From Pseudoalteromonas spongiae UST010723-006 (GTDB taxonomy: Bacteria > Pseudomonadota > Gammaproteobacteria > Enterobacterales > Alteromonadaceae), in assembly GCF_000238255.3 (NCBI RefSeq), contig NZ_CP011039.1, positions 1,723,001 through 1,787,000 on the forward strand: a stretch of DNA of 64,000 bases, in the 5' to 3' direction. The notes beneath the pieces were generated by a model, which saw nothing but the letters and a program-made list of their open reading frames with translations, was not told the DNA's origin and made no database searches. Shown here one piece after another: positions 18,550 to 27,198 of this stretch (its first letter is position 1; every line of letters starts with the position of its first letter). The translations under genes were made by a program, and so were the position numbers.

Positions 18550-19305
18550 TTAAAACTGGCCGTACACTGCAAAAACAAGTGCTTCATCAATATCTTGATA
18601 GCCAATTGAAAAGGCAAAATTAGCATCGGTATAATATTTCGCTTTTACTTCAAACTTGCCATCATTTACACCCAGGCCTGCAGAGATTGCTTGGTTTAAA
18701 TAATAAGTACCAAATACACGGGTAACTATGTCATTTCCTGTTTCAGTAACAGACGCATCAACGGCTAAATGCTGCGCACTGTTTAGCGCCATAAAATAGC
18801 GAGACGCCAACTCCCAGCTATCTAGGTCTACCTCAGTATCAAAACTAAACGCAAGATAATCAATACGGTTGATTTGATGGTTGTATTCAGCACGCGCAAA
18901 TACTTCGCCGTCTTGACCATCGGCATCGCTATAGCGTGCACTGACTTTAAAATCATCGTTAATCAGATAGCCGGCGCCAGCGCTAAAGGCATCAAAGTCG
19001 CCCTGTTTGGCAACGTCTGCGGTGATAAATACATTATTTGGTAAAAAATACTCGCCACCAATATTGTAGAAGTTATCATCGTAAAAGTTATTAATTGAGC
19101 CGTACAGGTTAGTATCGGTATTTAGATAGCCAAACTCATCTAACACACCAATCATTGCTTGCGGTTTAAAAAAGTAATGGGTGCTAAACGCAAAACCATC
19201 GTAGTTATCGGCATTAACATAATTAAATTCGTTAAACGACTGATAACTCGCGGCATTTACACCTGTCGCCGCCATTAATAAACCTGATAAAAGAAATTTC
19301 TTCAT
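18550..19305 (-). CDS. Putative outer-membrane beta-barrel protein (YfaZ/porin-like)
   Basis: This 251-residue protein has a signal peptide (KKFLLSGLLMAATGVNA) and a mature part of alternating strands rich in Tyr, Phe, Asp and Gly. It ends in VYGQF; a C-terminal Phe is the usual outer-membrane insertion signal. It resembles small porin-like proteins of marine gammaproteobacteria; transport function is not shown. It begins 13 bases after the PH-domain gene and is the last gene of the minus-strand run that starts with metC. Confidence 0.7.
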   Translation of the reverse strand: MKKFLLSGLLMAATGVNAASYQSFNEFNYVNADNYDGFAFSTHYFFKPQAMIGVLDEFGYLNTDTNLYGSINNFYDDNFYNIGGEYFLPNNVFITADVAKQGDFDAFSAGAGYLINDDFKVSARYSDADGQDGEVFARAEYNHQINRIDYLAFSFDTEVDLDSWELASRYFMALNSAQHLAVDASVTETGNDIVTRVFGTYYLNQAISAGLGVNDGKFEVKAKYYTDANFAFSIGYQDIDEALVFAVYGQF

Positions 19306-19318
19306 ATAAAACTTGCCA

Positions 19319-19696
19319 CTATCCTAATGTGTATTGACTTAAAATTTTGTAAACCTGATCGATATCGTCTCCCGCCTTAAACTCTTTTGTTAGCGGATTT
19401 GGCTCAGAGCCTAACCAGATTTTTAATTCAGCATCGAGGTCAAATGTACCTGCTGACTCTTTGCTAAATTTAGTTATTTTGCTGTAAGGAATTGAAAGTA
19501 CTTCGGCTTTATTACCGCGTACACCTTGGCGATCAACCAAAATTAAGCGTTTATTGGTAAACACTAAAACGTCACGAATAACTTTATACGCCTTTTCAAC
19601 TTGCTCACCGTCAATCAGCGCTGAATCAATAAAACGCTCAACTTCCTCGCTGTCTACTTCACTTGCATTACCCAATAAGCCTGATAAAAGTCCCAT
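19319..19696 (-). CDS. Bacterial PH-domain protein (bPH type)
   Basis: This 125-residue protein covers one bacterial pleckstrin-homology domain (PF08000 type): VLVFTNKRLILVDRQGVRG with IPYSKITKFS, then a beta strand region ending in a helix (DDIDQVYKILSQYTLG). No signal peptide is seen, so it is cytoplasmic. Function is unknown. It has a strong ribosome site AAGGAG seven bases before ATG and lies between the kinase-like gene (17-base gap) and the beta-barrel gene (13-base gap). Confidence 0.8.
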   Translation of the reverse strand: MGLLSGLLGNASEVDSEEVERFIDSALIDGEQVEKAYKVIRDVLVFTNKRLILVDRQGVRGNKAEVLSIPYSKITKFSKESAGTFDLDAELKIWLGSEPNPLTKEFKAGDDIDQVYKILSQYTLG

Positions 19697-19713
19697 TGTT
19701 GTCTCCTTAGCTG

Positions 19714-20682
19714 TTATATCGGAAAAAGATACTGTTCAGCATCTTGCCAATTTTTGCATTGTTTTACACCGGGTACATATTCAATTAAATAATTTAAGTT
19801 ACCCGTGTGGCGTAACAATGTCAGTGTCATTAAACTGTTTAGTAACGTTCGTTTATCGTCAACTTGATAAAGGTAGCTTTCTAAAAATTGCTGAAAAACC
19901 TTAGTTTTACCTTTTGCTACAAGTAAACCAACTGTCGTGACTTCAAATAGTGGCTCGTTGCACACTAACGCATCACCAAAGTCAATCACACCACAAAGTG
20001 AAATGCCGTCATCACCGCGTTTAACTAATAAATTACCCGGGTGCAAATCACTGTGTACTAAATACAGATTAGTGGTGTCTGGTGCGGTATAAGGTGTATG
20101 TGCAATATAGGGAATAAAATCCGCTAAAAAATCTGCACGCAAGCCTTGGCGCTTTCTCCTGGCGTAGCTATTGTGGTATTGCTCATCAATAAATTTTTGC
20201 CAATCTTTGTACAGTACGCTTGTTTTTTGCATAGGAATACTGTGCATTTGTAGGCAAAAACGTCCTAATTGCGCGGCTATTGACTGTTGTTCATCGTCTG
20301 TTAGTTCATTGTAAATATCTGACAGTAGTTGCCCTTCAAGCCCTTTTGTAATTAAGTAACCCCAGTTATTGAGCTCACCGTGCGCAATCAATTTAGGTGT
20401 TGCAATCGGTAGTGCTGCCGCGTCGCATAAATCGAGCGCTTCTTTTTCATGGTGATACTGAAATAGCCAATTTGGCGCAATAAATTTAATGTAAAAGGCT
20501 TGATTACTGGCACTGTGCAATAAAAATGTGGGATTTTCGCCTGAGCTAACGCGCTCTACTACACTAAGCGCTAAATCATTATTTTCACATATTTGCTCAA
20601 TCAGCGGTTGCCAATGTGTTTCATTGGTAAAATCGCAAATAGCGCAAGCATATTCATAGCTTGGCGCTTGAGGCAGCGCCAT
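19714..20682 (-). CDS. Phosphotransferase/kinase-like protein (APH/choline kinase fold)
   Basis: This 322-residue protein has the aminoglycoside phosphotransferase/choline kinase fold (PF01636). The catalytic loop is LVHSDLHPGNLLV and the metal-binding motif is VIDFGD. The N-lobe has FYIKFIAP (likely ATP lysine) and a hinge near LIAHGELNNWGYLI. The substrate is unknown; antibiotic resistance should not be assumed, since house-keeping small-molecule kinases share the fold. I use the ATG at 20682, 13 bases after the ABC ATPase stop. The frame is open further upstream, but that would overlap the ATPase gene by 122 bases. Confidence 0.8.
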   Translation of the reverse strand: MALPQAPSYEYACAICDFTNETHWQPLIEQICENNDLALSVVERVSSGENPTFLLHSASNQAFYIKFIAPNWLFQYHHEKEALDLCDAAALPIATPKLIAHGELNNWGYLITKGLEGQLLSDIYNELTDDEQQSIAAQLGRFCLQMHSIPMQKTSVLYKDWQKFIDEQYHNSYARRKRQGLRADFLADFIPYIAHTPYTAPDTTNLYLVHSDLHPGNLLVKRGDDGISLCGVIDFGDALVCNEPLFEVTTVGLLVAKGKTKVFQQFLESYLYQVDDKRTLLNSLMTLTLLRHTGNLNYLIEYVPGVKQCKNWQDAEQYLFPI

Positions 20683-20695
20683 GGCATCAAAATCT

Positions 20696-21583
20696 TTAAT
20701 CAAATAACTGGTTTTCAAGCGTTTTTCCGTTGTAAATTTGTTGGTATGCAATCTGCTTTTGATGCAAGTGTTGCAGCAATTGAATATCAAAGTCAGTAAC
20801 ACTGGCATCATATTCAATTAAGTACTCGCGTGATTGCGTTGTTTTTATTTGTATTAGCCCATTGAGCCCTGAAATTATCTTATCAAAATCATCACTATGT
20901 TGTTTTAATCGCAAGGTCAAATAAGCATGGTTTTGCGTATCAATATCACCTGAATATTGTTTCAAACTGCCGGCTTCAAACACAAATACACGCTGGCACA
21001 GGCGCTCAAGCTCTGCCAAATCGTGTGAGCTCAAAATAAACGTAATCTCAGAGCTCAAACTCGCAATTAGTTCCCTTATCTCTTTCGCATGAATTGGGTC
21101 GAGCCCTGCCGTGGCTTCATCGAGTAATACAAATGAAGGGTTGCCTATCAGCGCTTGGGCAATACAGGCGCGTTTTCGCATACCGTGTGATAATTCTTGT
21201 GGCTTTTTTGTTTTGTGTTCAATTAACCCTACTTGCGATAACACACGTGTCACTTCACTAAGCGCAGGCGCTTTTGCAAAACCTTGTAATTTAGCAAAAA
21301 AAGCAAGTTGTTTTTCAATACTAAAGCGCGGATCAAGCTGTGCATCTTGCGGTAATACCGCCAGTTTACCAAACTGCGCTGCATGAGGAATTGTGTCGCC
21401 GTCAAACAGTACTTCACCACTACTTGGTGAAATAAAGCCCGAGATTAAACTAAATAGCGTGGTTTTACCCGCACCATTAGGGCCAATAATCGCAACAGGC
21501 TCGCCACTTTCAATGGTCATTGAAACGTTCGTTAATACCTGATTGCTAGCAAAGTGTTTGCTTACATTTTTAAGTTCAATCAT
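20696..21583 (-). CDS. ABC transporter ATP-binding protein (ABC-2 exporter type)
   Basis: This is the ATPase of an ABC-2 type transporter. Walker A is GPNGAGKTT (about 34-42), the signature is ELSHGMRKR (in place of LSGGQ), Walker B is FVLLDEATAGLDP, and the switch His lies in SSHDLAE. It has a roughly 80-residue C-terminal extension beyond the ATPase core. The permease gene is 2 bases upstream, so they form one transporter. The cargo is unknown. Confidence 0.9.
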   Translation of the reverse strand: MIELKNVSKHFASNQVLTNVSMTIESGEPVAIIGPNGAGKTTLFSLISGFISPSSGEVLFDGDTIPHAAQFGKLAVLPQDAQLDPRFSIEKQLAFFAKLQGFAKAPALSEVTRVLSQVGLIEHKTKKPQELSHGMRKRACIAQALIGNPSFVLLDEATAGLDPIHAKEIRELIASLSSEITFILSSHDLAELERLCQRVFVFEAGSLKQYSGDIDTQNHAYLTLRLKQHSDDFDKIISGLNGLIQIKTTQSREYLIEYDASVTDFDIQLLQHLHQKQIAYQQIYNGKTLENQLFD

Positions 21584-21585
21584 GG

Positions 21586-22407
21586 TTACACCCCTTGCTT
21601 CTTAAATAATGTAAACGTCAGCGCACCGTAGATGAGCGTTTGTGCAAGTGGCAGCAAATATTGTTCAGACACGCTCGCGCTTAACGCTAAGGTGTCAAAC
21701 AAGCTAGCGTTAGGCAGCAAGTAACCTAAAAATGAAAAGCCCTGCCAAATATACTCAGCCAATAAGCCTATAATAATGCTGCCTAATGTAAGCAACAGTA
21801 AACAATGAACAATGGCTTGTTTAGATGATGTTGAATAAACATTTAACAGCAGCATAAAGGCAATCATCGGTAACACAACAAACATTAAATCAACCAATAT
21901 TTGGCTGCTTAAATGCAGTGACCCTGAAAGTTGACCCGCATCATTCCAAACAATCAACATAATGCTTGCCAATAAGGCAATACCTATAAACGCGGCAACT
22001 ACCACTACTTGACCAAGAAAACGGCCAAGCAATAAATCTTCACGTTTTGCGCGCAAAAGTAAAAATCGAATCGTGCCGCGCGCTTTATCACTGCATAACT
22101 GATCGGCTGCCGAAAACATGGCAAAAAATGGAAAAGTCAGCACTGCGACTAACCAAAATACGATTAATTCAGGAACCGCCCACGTAGATAAGTTTTCAAG
22201 ACCTACTTCGCCAAGTAATTGCTCCATAAAGCGTTCAAACTGGGGATCTTTAAAAAACGCAGCGCCTTTCGCTACCACGTTGGTCAAAATAAGCGACCAA
22301 ATCGCAAGGTAGCTAATAATGGCAACTAGCCCTCTTTTTGAAAATAGAAACCGTGAAAATTCAAATTGCGCAAATGCAATTACACGATGAAAGCTAGTTG
22401 AACCCAT
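21586..22407 (-). CDS. ABC-2 type transporter permease
   Basis: This 273-residue protein has about six hydrophobic segments, an N-terminal half typical of ABC-2/NosY-like permeases (FSRFLFSKRGLVAIISYLAIW) and the mid motif ARGTIRFLLLRAKREDLLLGRFLG. A long periplasmic loop lies at about residues 50-85. It starts 13 bases after metC and ends 2 bases before its ATPase gene. Confidence 0.85.
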   Translation of the reverse strand: MGSTSFHRVIAFAQFEFSRFLFSKRGLVAIISYLAIWSLILTNVVAKGAAFFKDPQFERFMEQLLGEVGLENLSTWAVPELIVFWLVAVLTFPFFAMFSAADQLCSDKARGTIRFLLLRAKREDLLLGRFLGQVVVVAAFIGIALLASIMLIVWNDAGQLSGSLHLSSQILVDLMFVVLPMIAFMLLLNVYSTSSKQAIVHCLLLLTLGSIIIGLLAEYIWQGFSFLGYLLPNASLFDTLALSASVSEQYLLPLAQTLIYGALTFTLFKKQGV

Positions 22408-22420
22408 ACAAATCCTTTAT

Positions 22421-23596
22421 TTACTTTAATTGTGCTTGAAAACGTTCAAGTCCTTCGGCAAGGTCCAGTTTAAGATCATCTACGTCTTCAAGTCCAACAT
22501 GAATGCGCACCAACGGCCCTGAAAAATCGTAGTTTGTTACCGTACGAATGCGATTAAAACTGGTTGTGACGGTAATTAAGCTTTCAAAACCACCCCACGA
22601 ATAACCCATTTTAAAATGTTGCATACCATCTAAAAGTGCAGTAATCGCAGCTTGATTACCCTCTTTTAGTACAAAACTAAAAAGGCCTGTGCTGCCGCTA
22701 AAATCACGTTTAAATACATCTGAGCCTGGGCATGTGTCGAGCATTGGGTGACGTACATGATCAACTAACGGATGTTGAGCCAACCAATTGGCAATTTCTA
22801 ATGCTGCTTGTTCGTGTTGCTTTAGGCGTACCGGCAATGTACGTAAACCTCGCATGGCAAGGTAAGCATCATCTGCTGATGTGCATTGCCCCATTAGGTA
22901 GGCATTTTCACGTAACTGCTCCCAACATGCCTCGTTTGCAATTGCTACGCCCATCATCACATCTGAGTGACCAACAATGTATTTAGTCGCCGCTTGAATT
23001 GACACATCAACACCGTGGGTTAGTGGCTTAAAGAAATAGCCATTACCATAGGTATTATCAATAAATACCAGCAAATCATGTTGTTTCGCAATTTTTGTCA
23101 GTAAAGGTACGTCTTGCACTTCCATGGTAATCGAACCCGGCGCTTCTAAAAAAAGCAATACAGTGTTGTCTTGAATCAAATCGGCAATGCTTTCACCAAT
23201 AAGTGGGTCATAATAAGTTGTGCTCACACCCATATTTGCGAGAATTTTTTCACAAAAATCACGTGTCGGTTCATACGCGGTATCGACCATCAAAATATGA
23301 TCGCCCGTTTTTACAAACGATAAAATGGCGTTACTAACCGCTGCCGCGCCACTTGGAAACAAGGCACAGCCTGCACCTTGCTCAAGTTCAGTAATTGCGT
23401 CTTGTAAAGCAAAGTGGGTATGCGTACCACGGCGACCATAAAACAGCGCTTGCTTACCACGCTTTGCGGTGTTTTCTTTCATCTGCGCTACTGAGTCAAA
23501 AACAATGGTAGATGCGCGTTGTACAACCGGATTAACCACCCCTTGGGTGTATTTTAACTTGCGACCTGCGTGAATAATTTGGGTATTTGCTTTCAT
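22421..23596 (-). CDS. metC: Cystathionine beta-lyase
   Basis: MetC is a PLP enzyme that cleaves cystathionine to homocysteine in methionine synthesis. The 391 residues track E. coli MetC, with FYGRRGT, FPSGAAAVSNAIL, PGSITMEVQDVP and the PLP lysine in QAATKYIVGHSD near residue 210. The C-terminal YSWGGFESLI and LVRIHVGLEDVDDL are also typical. A MetJ operator stands just upstream, so methionine repression is expected. Five more minus-strand genes follow with gaps of 2-17 bases. Confidence 0.95.
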   Translation of the reverse strand: MKANTQIIHAGRKLKYTQGVVNPVVQRASTIVFDSVAQMKENTAKRGKQALFYGRRGTHTHFALQDAITELEQGAGCALFPSGAAAVSNAILSFVKTGDHILMVDTAYEPTRDFCEKILANMGVSTTYYDPLIGESIADLIQDNTVLLFLEAPGSITMEVQDVPLLTKIAKQHDLLVFIDNTYGNGYFFKPLTHGVDVSIQAATKYIVGHSDVMMGVAIANEACWEQLRENAYLMGQCTSADDAYLAMRGLRTLPVRLKQHEQAALEIANWLAQHPLVDHVRHPMLDTCPGSDVFKRDFSGSTGLFSFVLKEGNQAAITALLDGMQHFKMGYSWGGFESLITVTTSFNRIRTVTNYDFSGPLVRIHVGLEDVDDLKLDLAEGLERFQAQLK

Positions 23597-23635
23597 AAAT
23601 CGATTCTACTCTTGGTTCTGTTACAAACATTAAAT

Positions 23636-23659
23636 AGACTTTTAGACGTCTAATCAAAT
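23636..23659 (-). promoter_or_regulatory. MetJ operator (tandem met boxes) upstream of metC
   Basis: In register 8-mers: AGACTTTT (6 of 8), AGACGTCT (8 of 8) and AATCAAAT (3 of 8). MetJ binds tandem AGACGTCT boxes with 8-bp spacing. The site ends 40 bases before the metC ATG. Confidence 0.8.
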
Positions 23660-23667
23660 CTAATTTG

Positions 23668-24588
23668 TTATGAGTTAATCCAATGCTCTAACAGGAAGCG
23701 ACTAATCGAGCTATAACGCGGCTTTTTAAAACTTGATGAGTCATCGCCCCACTCACCAAATTTCGCTAATTCATCTCGGCTAAACCACTTAGCGTCTTCC
23801 AGTTCATCTTCACCAATATCAATTGTTGTACTGCTTGCCGTTGCAATAAAGCCAATCATCACTGAACTTGGGAACGGCCAAGGTTGCGATGCGATGTATT
23901 CGACCTCAGACACATCAATGCCCGACTCTTCCTTTACTTCACGAATAACCGCTTCTTCGAGCGTTTCACCCGCATCCACAAATCCGGCAAGTGCTGAATA
24001 GTTACCTGCAGGCCACGATGCTTGGCGTCCAAGCAAGCAGCGCTCAACACCATCGTCAAATACTTTCCGAACAATCATAATAACCGCCGGATCATGACGA
24101 GGAAACGTAATGTGACCACACTTTTTATTATCACATCGACGGGAATATCCCCCTTCATACGAGGCATTTTGGCTGCCGCAGCGCCCACAAAATACGTGTG
24201 TTTTGTGCCAATGTAATAAGGTTTTTGCATAGCCTGCAATCGCTACACTAGCAGCAGGGAAACTGGCGAGTTGGCTGCGAAATGGCAGAGTTTGATAACA
24301 ACTTAATTCATCAAGCGCTAATTCTTGCTGGGTTATTTCGATAGCAAAGTACGGGGTATTATTCTCAAGTCCTAAAAATAGGTGCGGCGCACGCCCTAAA
24401 ATTGTTGTGACTTGCTTTACACTTAACCACAATAAATCATCAAGGTGGCTAGTCGATAACATCATATCTTGATAAAAAAGCAGTACTTTGGCGTTGTCGC
24501 TATTAAGTTGTTGCGTGATAAATTCAGGTTTACTGCGTTCGCGCGAGCAACGCGCCAATGGCATTTGACTAAAAGGCAGATTTTGCAT
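23668..24588 (-). CDS. nudC: NAD+ diphosphatase / RNA deNADding enzyme NudC
   Basis: This Nudix hydrolase splits NAD(H) and removes NAD caps from RNA. A zinc ribbon (CGRCG, then CDNKKCGH, about residues 135-160) is followed by the Nudix box GFVDAGETLEEAVIREVKEE and the NudC-specific SQPWPFPSS array. It has 306 residues from the ATG at 24588 (MQNLPFSQMPL). A possible upstream start at 24627 would sit against the arm of the preceding terminator and adds a Lys-rich unconserved segment. It stands as a single gene. Confidence 0.93.
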   Translation of the reverse strand: MQNLPFSQMPLARCSRERSKPEFITQQLNSDNAKVLLFYQDMMLSTSHLDDLLWLSVKQVTTILGRAPHLFLGLENNTPYFAIEITQQELALDELSCYQTLPFRSQLASFPAASVAIAGYAKTLLHWHKTHVFCGRCGSQNASYEGGYSRRCDNKKCGHITFPRHDPAVIMIVRKVFDDGVERCLLGRQASWPAGNYSALAGFVDAGETLEEAVIREVKEESGIDVSEVEYIASQPWPFPSSVMIGFIATASSTTIDIGEDELEDAKWFSRDELAKFGEWGDDSSSFKKPRYSSISRFLLEHWINS

Positions 24589-24627
24589 AGCTAATTTGTT
24601 GAATTTAATATGCTTACATTTAAACAT

Positions 24628-24653
24628 AAAAAAAGCGCCAATGGCGCTTTTTA
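24628..24653 (-). terminator. Terminator between nagB and nudC
   Basis: AAAAAGCGCC-AAT-GGCGCTTTTT, with T-runs on both strands, lies just after the nagB stop region in the direction of nagB transcription. Confidence 0.85.
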
Positions 24654-24678
24654 AAACAAAAATGATGTTACAAAATGA

Positions 24679-25479
24679 TCAGTGCTTTAGCTCAGCTAAA
24701 TATTGTTGTAACTTTTGATTTTCGCCTTCAATGTGCTTGTATAGTTCAGCGTTTACAAGTTTACTTGCCGCTGCTTCGTCAATAACAATCACTGCATCTT
24801 GATGGAATTGTAGCGCAGACGCTGGGCATACTGCAGAAACCGCACCTTCGCACATATCACGCACTGCATCAGCTTTATTTTCGCCAGTTGCGAGCAATAC
24901 CACTTTTTTCGCTTCTAAAATCGTACCAATACCCATGGTAATTGATAAGTGTGGCTGAAATTCACCTTCTGCAAAAAAACGGGCGTTATCTTCTACCGTT
25001 TCTTTGGTAAGCGTTTTTACACGCGTTCGCGATGCAAGGCTCGATGATGGCTCGTTGAAACCGATATGACCGTTACGACCAATACCTAATAATTGAACAT
25101 CTACACCGCCGCTTTGTGAGATCTTGTTCTCGTACATTTTACACGCGGTGATCGGGTTTTGTGCATCGCCCGGCGGAACAAACGTGTTACTTTTGTCGAT
25201 ATCAACGTGATTAAATAACTGCTCGTTCATAAAATAACGGTAGCTTTGAGGGTGGTCGCCGTCTAAACCTAAGTATTCGTCTAAGTTGAAGCTTGTTACT
25301 TGCTTAAAGCTTACTTTATTTGCTTGATTCGCTTTGATCAGTTCTTGATAAAGCGCTACAGGTGTCGAACCCGTTGCTAATCCTAATACAGAATCTTGTT
25401 TTCTATTAATTTGATCGATAAAAATCTGAGCACCGTATTCGGCCACTGCAGCTGCATCTTTTAAAATAACTATTTGCAT
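24679..25479 (-). CDS. nagB: Glucosamine-6-phosphate deaminase
   Basis: NagB converts glucosamine-6-phosphate to fructose-6-phosphate and ammonia. The 266 residues equal E. coli NagB in length. Conserved segments are [19 protein letters not shown], the catalytic [14 protein letters not shown] with its histidine, and TMGIGTI. This is the classical hexameric-type NagB, not the SIS-type NagB-II. A LacI-type palindrome about 125 bases upstream suggests GlcNAc-responsive control. It is separated from nagX by a terminator, so it is its own unit. Confidence 0.96.
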   Translation of the reverse strand: MQIVILKDAAAVAEYGAQIFIDQINRKQDSVLGLATGSTPVALYQELIKANQANKVSFKQVTSFNLDEYLGLDGDHPQSYRYFMNEQLFNHVDIDKSNTFVPPGDAQNPITACKMYENKISQSGGVDVQLLGIGRNGHIGFNEPSSSLASRTRVKTLTKETVEDNARFFAEGEFQPHLSITMGIGTILEAKKVVLLATGENKADAVRDMCEGAVSAVCPASALQFHQDAVIVIDEAAASKLVNAELYKHIEGENQKLQQYLAELKH

Positions 25480-25562
25480 AGGAAAGGCTCTAGTAAGGGG
25501 TTAAATAAAAATGGGATCTATGGATATCTGTCCGTGCAAGTATAGATAATCCATAGATCACA

Positions 25563-25594
25563 AAACCTAATCGGGATACAACGATATTAGGTTT
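25563..25594. repeat. Inverted repeat next to the nagB operator
   Basis: AAACCTAAT (25563-25571) and ATTAGGTTT (25586-25594) pair perfectly around 14 bases in the nagB leader region. The role is unknown. Confidence 0.4.
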
Positions 25595-25601
25595 CACCAT
25601 T

Positions 25602-25617
25602 ATGACAACGCTGTCAT
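25602..25617. promoter_or_regulatory. NagR-type (LacI-family) operator upstream of nagB
   Basis: ATGACAACGCTGTCAT is a near-perfect even palindrome with the central CG typical of LacI-family sites. The same box occurs upstream of nagK (29347-29362), its exact reverse complement. Two copies at two promoters of one pathway strongly suggest a shared repressor; NagR of Alteromonadales is the natural candidate but is not encoded here. Confidence 0.75.
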
Positions 25618-25685
25618 TATTGCGTCTATTTACATATTTGTAAAGTAAAAGTGAATAAAAAAGCGTTATAAAATATAAAGAAAAT

Positions 25686-25711
25686 AAAAAAGCAGGCGGT
25701 GCCTGCTTTTT
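25686..25711 (-). terminator. Terminator after nagX
   Basis: AAAAAAGCAGGC-GGT-GCCTGCTTTTT lies 14 bases beyond the nagX stop. Confidence 0.9.
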
Positions 25712-25724
25712 AAAATAGTAAGCG

Positions 25725-26864
25725 TTAAACGCTGATTAAAATCTTGCGTTTATATAGCCAATGCAGCACTAACAATTGCACGCCAAGTAAGGCAAACACA
25801 CCTATTAAAGGCTGCCAAGGTGCCGGTACCGCAGCAATAAACCCACCAAATACACTGCGTGAAATGTATTCCCAGTTCACTAGGCTTGATGCGAGGTAAA
25901 TCACAATTGAGTTAGCGCCAATAATTACGAATAGATATGCAGCACGTTGTTGATTAAGTAAATCAACTACAGCATAAAACACCGCCAGTAAAATAAAGCT
26001 CCAACCCACCGTTACCATAACAAATGACGACGTCCATAGGTCTTTATTAACTGGAAATACCATATTCCACAGCCAACCAACAGCAAGTGCAACTAAACCT
26101 GCAGCAAATAAAATACCTGCAGTTTTCCATTCGCCACGCTCTTGTGCTTGTTTAATATAGCGGCCCGCAATAACACCAAATAACGCGTTAGCAATAGCAG
26201 GAATACTCGACAAAATACCCTCTGGATCCATTGGCTTGTTTTGATAAGTAATGCCTGGTAGTAAGTTTGTGTCGAACCATGCGTTCCAAGAACCCGCACC
26301 GCCCGCAGATAAATCACCCGCAACACCACCTGGAACAGGTATGAAACAAAGCCAAACCCAATAACCAATCAATATCCCAGCAAGGGTAAACATTTGTGTT
26401 CTAAAGCTGGTATGCCATACCAGCATCGCCGCGACAAACCACGCGACAGCAATACGCCCAAGTACACTTGCGTAACGTACTTCTTCTGGGTTAAGTGGTA
26501 CCCCAGTGCCCCAGCCATGGTTGTAAAGTACACCAAAAAAGCACAGTAATAATAAACGCTTAAACGCTTTTATATAAATAGGTTTACGGTCAACAAAAGG
26601 TAAATGGTCGATACGTTTAGGTGACAAACCCATCGCAACGCCAGATAAAAAGATAAATAAAGGGAAAATTAGATCGTAAAAGGTAAAACCGTGCCATTGA
26701 CTATGTAATGTTTGCGCCTCTGCAACTTTCCATCCAGCCCAGCCAGTTAAAACAAACAAGGCGGCAAAAATTTTCTCACCGCCTAAAATCCAAAACATGT
26801 CAAAGCCACGCAGTGCATCAAGTGATGCTAATCGTTTCTTCGTTTTCTTATTTGTATCGCTCAC
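25725..26864 (-). CDS. nagX: NagX-like membrane protein (DUF5009 / heparan-alpha-glucosaminide acetyltransferase type), GTG start
   Basis: This 379-residue inner-membrane protein has about ten hydrophobic segments. The N-terminal ASLDALRGFDMFWILGGEKIF and WHGFTFYDLIFPLFIFLSGVAMG are the hallmark of the family that includes NagX. It is part of GlcNAc/chitin gene sets in marine gammaproteobacteria; its exact role is not settled. The start codon is GTG with GAGG five to six bases upstream. The 160-bp repeat lies upstream, and no LacI-type box was found near it. Confidence 0.88.
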   Translation of the reverse strand: MSDTNKKTKKRLASLDALRGFDMFWILGGEKIFAALFVLTGWAGWKVAEAQTLHSQWHGFTFYDLIFPLFIFLSGVAMGLSPKRIDHLPFVDRKPIYIKAFKRLLLLCFFGVLYNHGWGTGVPLNPEEVRYASVLGRIAVAWFVAAMLVWHTSFRTQMFTLAGILIGYWVWLCFIPVPGGVAGDLSAGGAGSWNAWFDTNLLPGITYQNKPMDPEGILSSIPAIANALFGVIAGRYIKQAQERGEWKTAGILFAAGLVALAVGWLWNMVFPVNKDLWTSSFVMVTVGWSFILLAVFYAVVDLLNQQRAAYLFVIIGANSIVIYLASSLVNWEYISRSVFGGFIAAVPAPWQPLIGVFALLGVQLLVLHWLYKRKILISV

Positions 26865-26888
26865 GACAACCTCGTTTTTATACTTGTA

Positions 26889-27048
26889 ATACCAATGCTG
26901 TTACGTGTGCTCTCAGCTCTAGCGCTTAAAAATAATATGCCAAGTAAGTAGAATTTCTCTTATGTAGACATGTTACATAAATAAATTCGAACGCAATAGC
27001 AATAAATTTAGCTCGCCAAAGTGATTAACGCGTTAAGCGAATTGGTAC
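26889..27048. repeat. Palindromic MITE-like repeat, copy 2 (160 bp)
   Basis: It begins ATACCAATGC and ends GAATTGGTAC, with central hairpin ATGTA-GACATGT-TACAT. It shares GAATTTCTCTTATGTAG-type sequence and length with copy 1 at 18329-18489, but is more diverged. It lies between nagX and nagA and contains no ORF of note. Confidence 0.75.
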
Positions 27049-27146
27049 AATAATACCGAGTGAAACAATCCGTTGGTATCACTTAAGTCTAATTACGTGT
27101 GTACTTCCCCTAAAAATACACGCTGTTTTTTTACTTTCTTTTAGAT

Positions 27147-27182
27147 AAAAAAAAGCCCCGCTTGTTACTTCAAAGCAGGGTT
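27147..27182 (-). terminator. Terminator after nagA
   Basis: On the minus strand CCCTGCTT pairs with AAGCGGGG (one GT pair), followed by CTTTTTTTT. Confidence 0.85.
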
Positions 27183-27198
27183 TTTGCCCAGGAATCAA

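Noticed and set aside
19714..20682. Aminoglycoside resistance gene
   Set aside because: Only the kinase fold motifs are shared; context (metC, ABC exporter, PH protein) gives no support for resistance.
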